From NCBI GenBank assembly GCA_025175895.1, contig CM045993.1, forward strand, positions 52,518,621 to 52,582,620: a stretch of DNA of 64,000 bases, written 5' to 3'. Shown here one piece after another: positions 57,980 through 64,000 of the stretch. The position numbers and the translations under genes are program-made. Each line of letters begins with the position of its first letter. The first letter of the stretch is position 1. The notes under the pieces were generated by a model. That model had not been told where the DNA came from, did no database searches, and was given only the letters and a program-made list of their open reading frames with translations. The DNA comes from Wurfbainia villosa. Its lineage: Eukaryota > Streptophyta > Magnoliopsida > Zingiberales > Zingiberaceae.

Positions 57980-60900
57980 AACGCTTTCGCTGGAAGGGCC
58001 TTAGTGAATGGATCTGGCAGGTTATCCTCTGATGCAATCTTGGTGACAGCTACTTCTCCTCGCTTTACGATCTCTCGTATCAGGTGGTACTTGCGCTCTA
58101 TGTGTTTACTCGCCTTATGGGCTCATGGTTCCTTCGAGTTTGCAACTGCACCACTATTATCACAATAAATTGTGATAGTTCTGGGCAAACCAGGAATCAC
58201 ATCCAAGTCCATCAAGAAGTTCCTGAGCTATACAGCTTCCTTGGCTGCCTCAGAGGCTGCCACATACTCAGCTTCCATGGTAGAGTTCGCCACGCATTTC
58301 TGCTTGACACTCCTCCATACTATAGCTCCACCTCCAAAAGTAAATACAAACCCCGAGGTAGACTTACTGTTGTCCCTATCTGATTGGAAATCAGAATCCG
58401 TGTAACCCACATGGACTAATTGATCTGCCTGGTAAACCAGCATATAATCCCTAGTCCTTCTCAGGTACTTCAATATATGCTTTACCGCAGTCCAATGTCC
58501 CTGTCCAGGATTACTCTGATATCTGCTAACCATGCCCACGGCAAAGTAGATATCTGGTCTCGTACATAGTATAGCATACATGAGGCTTCCTACTGTCGAA
58601 ACATAAAGAACCGCCTTCATTTGTATACACATGAAATACCACTGCCCTTACGTCTGATAACACTTTGATATTGTTGCAAACTAACAAAATGTCATCTACG
58701 TATAGCACAAGAAAAACCACTACGTTTCCGTCACATCTTTTGTATACACATGGCTCATCCGGACTTTGAATAAATCCATATGACTGGATTACCTCATCAA
58801 AATGGATGTTCCAAGATCTCGAAGCTTGCTTCAATCCATAAATGGACCGATTAAGCTTACACACTAGATGCTCTATTCCTTTAGCAATGAATCCCTCTGG
58901 TTGCTGCATATAGATGTTCTCCTCAAGACTTCCGTTAAGGAAAGCAGTCTTGAAATCCATCTGCCAAATCTCATAATCCATATGAGCAGCTATAGATAAG
59001 AGAATTCGGATAGACTTAAGCATAGCTACCGGCGAAAAAGTCTCCTCATAATCAATACCCTTTTTCTGAGTATACCCTTTCGCAATAAGCCTAGCTTTGA
59101 AGGTCTCAACCTTCCCGTCTACTCCTCTCTTTTTTGTAGATCCACTTGCATCCAATGGCTTTTACACCATCGGGTGGCTCTACTAGCTCCCAGACCTGAT
59201 TAGAATCCATAGATTCTATCTCAGAATTCATCGCTCTTTGCCAAGATACCGCATCTTCATCTTGGAGTGCCTCGTCATATATCCAGGGATCAGGTTCATG
59301 TTCGTCAGGGACCAAGTCCGAAGACTCTCCCAAGAACATGAATCTATCAGGCTGTCTCACAATCCTCCCACTACGATGAGGTATCACCTGTGTATCCTTT
59401 GTGACACGCGGTGCAGTGACTTGTGGTATATCCTCTTGTACCGGTGGTACTGAAGTAGCGACATCCCCTCTTAATTCCTCCAGAACAATCCTACTCTTGG
59501 GCTTGTGGTTCATCACATAGTCTTCCTCTAGAAATCAGGCATTCGTGCTAACGATTACCCTCTGATCTCTAGGATTATAAAACAAACCACCTTTCGTTCC
59601 TCTAGGGTAGCCCACGAACATGCACACTTCTGTACGAGGTTCCAACTTACCAGCATCAGCCTTCAGCACATGTGCTGGACTCCGCCATATCCGAATATGT
59701 CTCAGACTAGGCTTTCACCCAGTCCACAATTCTATGGGGATAGAAGACACTGATTTAGATGGAACCAAGTTCAGAATATACACTGCCGTATCCAGCGCAT
59801 ACCCCTAGAACAAATCTGGCAACTCAGAATAACTCATCATCGATCTAACCATCTCCATAAGAGTCCTATTCCTTCGCTCCGCTACACCATTCTGCTGGGG
59901 TGTGCCAGGTGCAGACAATTGGGATTGAATCCTAGCCTCTGATAAGTAATTCCTAAACTCTCCCAAGAGGTACTCACCACCACGATCAGATCGTAGGGTC
60001 TTGATACTTTTACCTTGACGGTTCTCCACATCAGCCTTGAATTCTTTGAACCTGTCAAAGCATTCAGACTTACGACGCATCAAGTAAATGTATCCATATC
60101 TTGAATAATCATCTATAAAAGAGACGAAATATTCAAAACCACCTCTAGCCTGGATAGACATAGGACCGCACAAATTAGAATGAACCAATTCTAACACATC
60201 TTTGGCTCTATGCCCCTTGGCCTTAAAAGGCCTCTTGGTCATTTTACCTTCCAAGCAAGATTCGCAGGTTGGGAGATCCTCCACCACTAATGAACCCAAA
60301 GGTCCATCAACTATCAACCTTTGAATTCTAATCAGGTTAATATGACCAAGCCTTAGATGCCAAAGATATATTTGGTTCATCTTCGAAGGTTCTTTTCTCT
60401 TATTAGAATTAGAAGATGAGTTATTAACTTCTATATGCATCGTGGGAGCTTTTGGTTCAAGAGTATATAAATTGCCAACCAATGTACCTGAACAGATAAT
60501 CTCTCTATTTCTTTTTATAACAACTCTGTCATTAAAAGAAACAGAATATCCATCCATAAATAATTTAGAAATCAAAATCAAATTCTTTCTAAATATAGGT
60601 ACATAAAGACAATTTCTCAAAACCAAAACTTTATTTCTATCAAATGATAAATGAACGTCTCCCACTGCAATAGCCGCCACTTTTGTAGCATTGCCCATGT
60701 AGATGGTAATTTCACCTTCAGCTAGTCGTCGGGTTTCCTGGAACCCCTGCAAAGAATTGCAAACATGATCAGTGGCTCCCGTATCTTCACACCAGGTACC
60801 GATAGATAACACCACTAAACATGTTTCAATGACTAAGCCAGAAGATATACCTTTGTTCTGCTTTAGGTTGGGGCAGTCTTTCTTCCCATGTCCAGTCTTC

Positions 60901-61235
60901 TTACAAGTGAAGCACTTGCCTTTCGGCTTCTTCACTCCTCCCTGAGGTCCACCCGCAACCTTTGCTCCACCTTGTTTCTTCTTCTTCTTGCCTTTCGGCT
61001 TAGAAGTAGAAACCTTCTGAGCATCCATGGCTTCCTGCCTAGCAGCCCGATTCTGGTATCCGAAAAGTTCCTTTTCCCTAGAATCATCCGCAGGCTTAGG
61101 AGGACACTCATCGAAGAGCACATACTTGTACTCCTCGACAGTTAAGACAATATCCAAATTTCTTTTCCAATCAATGTATTTTATTCCAGTAAGTTTATTT
61201 TCTTTCAGTATCACAGCAAGTGGGTTGAAAACCAT
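57980..61235 (-). pseudogene. R7 gag-pol with in-frame gag deletions
   Basis: A 476-codon frame from 61235 starts MVFNPLAVILKENKLTG. Against R2, gag has lost about 40 codons after PADDS and about 90 after RAARQEAM, yet the frame is kept. Zinc knuckle CFTCKKTGHGKKDC, protease DTG (EDTGATDH) and integrase zinc finger (WHLRLGH, TCESC) are intact. The first catalytic acid is changed to asparagine (HSNLCGP). SDRGGEY and AERRNRT are intact. A TAG near 59805 replaces the tryptophan of FWGYA. RT continues in 59155-58526 with YVDD (VLYVDDILLV), then a deletion of about 80 codons near 58620-58650. RNase H (TDSDFQSDRD, STMEAEYVAASEA) follows and ends near 57980. Confidence 0.9.
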
Positions 61236-62079
61236 TTGAAAATCCTAAGAATCACAATGATCAAAATATTAGATTTCAAATATTATTGATTCCTCAAAAC
61301 AATAAAATTCCGAAATCAACCAACACCTCAAAACACCGAGAATATCGCATGCCACGATAGTGTTGACGTATACGAATTCTACATTTGTAAGAGGAGGTTT
61401 TACCCATTAATTTTATTATCTTGTCAACCTTACTTTTTGACAAATAAAATTAATAGTTGGTTCCTCTTAGGCCCTACAAATAAAAGCAGTGACTCCGATG
61501 GGGAGGATACCTTTATTTGCATCTAAGTGTTTACCATTACTCGGTACTAAGGCAATTATCTCGGATTATGTGCCTTACCGATGGGGAAGTACACACGCTC
61601 CTAAATAATTTCCTATAACCATATTTGACCTAGTGATCCGTAAACAAACCCATATGATGGGGAGGAAAACACTCAGAGCTGACACACAAGTTTGTTGCAT
61701 CACACGTCAAATTGTAATAGAGGCCGTGGGAATTAATTAAAATATCCCTCTCCCACTTAGTAAATTGAAAATGAGTAATTTTCAAGCACACACAACATGC
61801 ATATAAAACAAATCAGCAATAAATATGGAAAAAACAAAATTTTTCCAACTATTATGGCTTTGTTCTCCAATATGCGTCCCGCCGTGTCTCCACCTCATCC
61901 GCTCCACCTTTTCCGTGTGCAAGCCAATAAAGAGATCTGAGCCGAGATATATCATTTTAATTTACATCCATCGATCCTATACTCCACGAAGGAGTGTACA
62001 AACTATCTAGATCAAAAGTAAACTAGAATGATCGGCTAAACAATGCCGTATTTAATTACAAAAATTAAATATTAATCTA
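61236..62079 (-). other. R7 untranslated leader, truncated by R8
   Basis: Matches the R2 and R6 leaders up to ATTAAATATTAATCTA, where the R8 LTR begins. No gene. The last five bases, ATCTA, are the presumed target duplication of R8. Confidence 0.8.
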
Positions 62080-62488
62080 TGTTGGTGCAATAGGCACCTA
62101 AGTCGAACCTGAGTTTTGATTATAGCAAACGATACAAAGTTAAGCTCATTTTGTTATCTCATGAGCTGAATCGAGTGTGCAGAATATTGCTAACGCTGGA
62201 GCTGAAGGCTAGCGACACCCGGAGGAAGCCGGGTGGTCGGGTGACACTCGAGTGACTTCGGAGGGAGCCGAAGGAATCGAGTGGAAGGCCGGAAGCAAAA
62301 GCGACATGGTAAGTATCGAGGTAAGCTCGTGTGTGTGAGCGTAAGTGAGGTCGTATCCTCCTTACGAGGATGGTCTTAAGCGTAGATCCCACCAAAGGCA
62401 TCCCATCGATGGTCTAGGTCGAGATCGGACGGTCGAAGGCCGTCGAAATAATGTTTTCTTTGAGCTAACTTTGCCTTGCAGCTAGCAT

Positions 62489-62603
62489 CAGTCGACTGCT
62501 AGCTTGGAGGACTCGACTGCCCTTCATCCGTCGACTGTCTACTGTCAACACTCGACTGATGCTACCATCAGTCGATTGATGATGGCCATCAGTCGACTGA
62601 TGG
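62489..62603. repeat. Palindrome cluster upstream of R8 TATA
   Basis: CAGTCGACTG at 62489-62498 and a perfect 18-bp palindrome CCATCAGTCGACTGATGG at 62586-62603. Degenerate copies (CGACTGATGCTACCATCAG and similar) lie between. The 18-mer is identical to R3 21115-21132. Confidence 0.9.
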
Positions 62604-62707
62604 TCAATGATCAGCTTCGAGGAGTCAAGGCTTATCACCCCATTTCAAGGAGGTTTTGTGTCCATTTGTGATTGGTTGAAGACCCATTCGATGAGGGGCT
62701 CAAAGGC

Positions 62708-62715
62708 TATAAAAG
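62708..62715 (+). promoter_or_regulatory. TATA box of R8 5' LTR
   Basis: TATAAAAG, about 105 bp after the palindrome cluster. Confidence 0.75.
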
Positions 62716-63208
62716 GAGGGCTTGTCTTAGGGATTTTCATCAATTAAAAAGACTTCCAAGTGCTTCCGATACACTCCGACTCTCCGACATCCCTACGACG
62801 AAGCGCTGCCGAGACGACGACTAGAGCTTCAACCTCCAACCTTTGAAGTCGTCGTTAATGAAAGTTTAAATTGTATTTCAGTTTATTTTTTAGTAAAGCT
62901 TTCATTATAACGAGGAGAGGGGGAGTGTCCCTCTACCTCAAGCTTTTGTCATTTTGTGTATCCGTCTAACTCCTACCTCCAACGAGGAGGAGTTCTTTAG
63001 TAGTTTGCCCTCCGTACGTGGTCAAGGACCACTAGGGCCTTGGAGTAGTAGCCTTCGGCTACGAACCAAGTAAAACTCTTGTGTCTATTGTCTCGCTTGT
63101 TTTGTTTTTATCTTCCTCTTTGTCTACTCGCATTTTAACGAACGATTTTGAACGAAAAATTTCTATCGCTATTCACCCCCCCTCTACTGATCCACTCGAT
63201 CCAACAAT

Positions 63209-63220
63209 TGGTATCAGAGC
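63209..63220 (+). promoter_or_regulatory. R8 primer binding site
   Basis: TGGTATCAGAGC, two bases after the LTR. Confidence 0.95.
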
Positions 63221-63702
63221 CGGGGGTGCTCAGATTCGGTGCAACCACCAATCGAACAATTTTCTTTTCGTATTTATTGTTTTAAGATTTCTCCCACACT
63301 ACTAATCCAAGACCAAGTCTTGGTACATAGTTTTTGGTTGTATTTTTTACAAGTACTAATCGCCTTCGGAGTACCTCACGATCAAACGAATATAACTTTT
63401 GCTACAAGGGGACTCACGAAACAGTCTACCCACCAAATCGAAGCTCTCTGAGAGATCTACACTTCTTATGGGGGTTTACCCCCGTAACAAGCTGTTTTCA
63501 TCCTCAAAAATCAACGTTTAGTAGCCTTTCGGGGACATCGAAGGTTGTGAGTACTTACTTTTTATTTAGTTTCTTATTTCTTTGCTTAACTTTCTATTTC
63601 TCGTTTGTTTCTTTTAATTTCCCGCACCACTAATCCAAGGCGAAGTCTTGGAACCCTTTTTCGTGTTTTTTGTATTTTTTTTGTGCAAGGTTTTCCTTCC
63701 AA

Positions 63703-64000
63703 ATGGCCCATCTCAAGGGTTTTAGCACCGTCCGACCTCCGTTTTACAATGGAGATGACTTCCGTTATTGGAAGGGTCGGATAGAATGCTTTCTTAAAAC
63801 CCAAATCGAGATGTGGGTCATAATCCAAATGGGATTCACACTTCCGACTAACGAAGTGGGTGAATCCTTGGATTATGACCAATGGACCATTGCGACAAAA
63901 AGACAAGTCGAAGTCGACGCTAAGGCAACTCAAATCCTTCAATGTGGCCTATCCAAGGAGGAGCTAAATCGCGTCGGCCCCTTCATAAGCGCAAAGGATC
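63703..64000 (+). CDS. R8 gag, N-terminal 99 codons (cut by window end)
   Basis: The start at 63703 is the first ATG giving the Sirevirus gag opening: MAHLKGFSTVRPPFYNGDDF, then YWKGRIECFLKTQIEMW. R3 has the matching PPLFDGSHFAYWKGRMKYYL. The frame is open to the last base, ending in EELNRVGPFISAKD, the part R3 reads as EQLNKVGPFESAKE. This is the copia gag region that assembles into cytoplasmic particles around element RNA. It follows a leader of 482 bases. The rest of gag and all of pol are outside the window, so whether the element is intact cannot be judged here. Confidence 0.88.
   Translation, partial: MAHLKGFSTVRPPFYNGDDFRYWKGRIECFLKTQIEMWVIIQMGFTLPTNEVGESLDYDQWTIATKRQVEVDAKATQILQCGLSKEELNRVGPFISAKD

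Larger units (their letters stand above)
53569..62079 (-). mobile_element. R7: Ty1/copia element, family II, 3' LTR to leader
   Basis: 3' LTR (left) 53569-55693, polypurine tract, internal sequence 55694-55772 and 57980-62079, interrupted by S3, and cut on the right by R8 in the leader. The primer binding site and 5' LTR should lie beyond R8. R7 sits in the gag of R5. Its target duplication cannot be checked. Confidence 0.87.
62080..63206 (+). repeat. R8 5' LTR (1127 bp)
   Basis: TGTTGGTGCAATAGGCACC ... GATCCAACA. U3 holds a palindrome cluster, then a TATA box. The U5 side has a purine-rich GAGGAGAGGGGGAGTG (about 62910-62930), also visible in reverse in R5 at about 31550-31580. Confidence 0.92.
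62080..64000 (+). mobile_element. R8: Sirevirus-like element, 5' part
   Basis: 5' LTR (62080-63206), primer binding site, leader of about 480 bp without genes (63221-63702), then gag, running off the right edge. It belongs to the same family as R5. The visible coding part has no stop or shift, so it may be the best preserved element here. Confidence 0.92.

Noticed and set aside
62080..63206. R8 as the missing 5' LTR of R5
   Set aside because: They are in opposite orientations. R8 is on the plus strand with its own primer binding site and gag, so it is a separate insertion.
1..64000. Host genes, tRNA genes, CRISPR arrays, DNA transposons
   Set aside because: I searched both strands for non-retroelement coding sequence and for tRNA-like cloverleaf signatures. 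The only tRNA-like matches are the primer binding sites. Regular short repeats are LTR minisatellites, not spacer arrays.

Overview
The window looks like intergenic heterochromatin of a large flowering-plant genome. I see no host gene, tRNA, rRNA or CRISPR. Nearly every base belongs to Ty1/copia-type LTR retrotransposons inserted into one another. Each element carries a plant-style primer binding site complementary to the 3' end of initiator Met-tRNA (core TGGTATCAGAGC), TG...CA LTRs, and 5-bp target-site duplications (TSDs) where both ends are visible. The species cannot be named from the sequence. Long-LTR copia elements and Sirevirus-like elements only say angiosperm.

Families (names are mine). 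Family I has 2.2-kb LTRs: R1 (1-4666, minus, runs off the left edge), R4 (13552-31437, plus, interrupted) and three solo LTRs, S1 (32021-45474, minus, interrupted), S2 (46916-49117, plus) and S3 (55773-57974, minus). Family II has 1.8-2.1-kb LTRs with a 26-bp minisatellite: R2 (4672-13551, plus), R6 (33955-45209, minus) and R7 (53569-62079, minus). The Sirevirus-like elements are R3 (13581-22363, minus), R5 (31438-53568, minus, interrupted) and R8 (62080 to beyond the right edge, plus). Two 634/635-bp TRIM elements (T1, T2) and one unrelated 1.84-kb solo LTR (H) complete the set.

Layout and order of events. R5 is the oldest recognisable layer from 31438 rightwards. R4 and S1 inserted into its 3' LTR, S2 into its RNase H, T2 into its protease region and R7 into its gag. 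R6 inserted into S1 (TSD AATTG). H inserted into the 3' LTR of R6 (TSD CGCCG) and T1 into the gag of R6 (TSD ACCAT). S3 inserted into R7 (TSD TATCA) and R8 into the leader of R7. On the left, R3 inserted into the 5' LTR of R4 (TSD ATCTT). R2 lies between R1 and the truncated 5' LTR of R4, with flanks that do not match, so that junction needs a rearrangement or a second insertion.

Coding state. All gag-pol genes that can be read through are broken by stops, frameshifts, deletions or insertions, so none of these copies is autonomous as read. R8 is the only one whose visible coding part (99 codons of gag) is open. T2 has LTRs that I read as identical, so it moved recently using enzymes from elsewhere.

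The most interesting signals are non-coding. They are a chain of small-loop hairpins in the transcribed part of family I LTRs, an identical 18-bp palindrome upstream of the TATA boxes of two different Sirevirus-like LTRs, site-by-site replacement of that palindrome between the two LTRs of R3, repeated leader boxes in families I and II, and the VNTR in front of the family II TATA box. I found no new gene system. Coordinates and alignments were read by eye.
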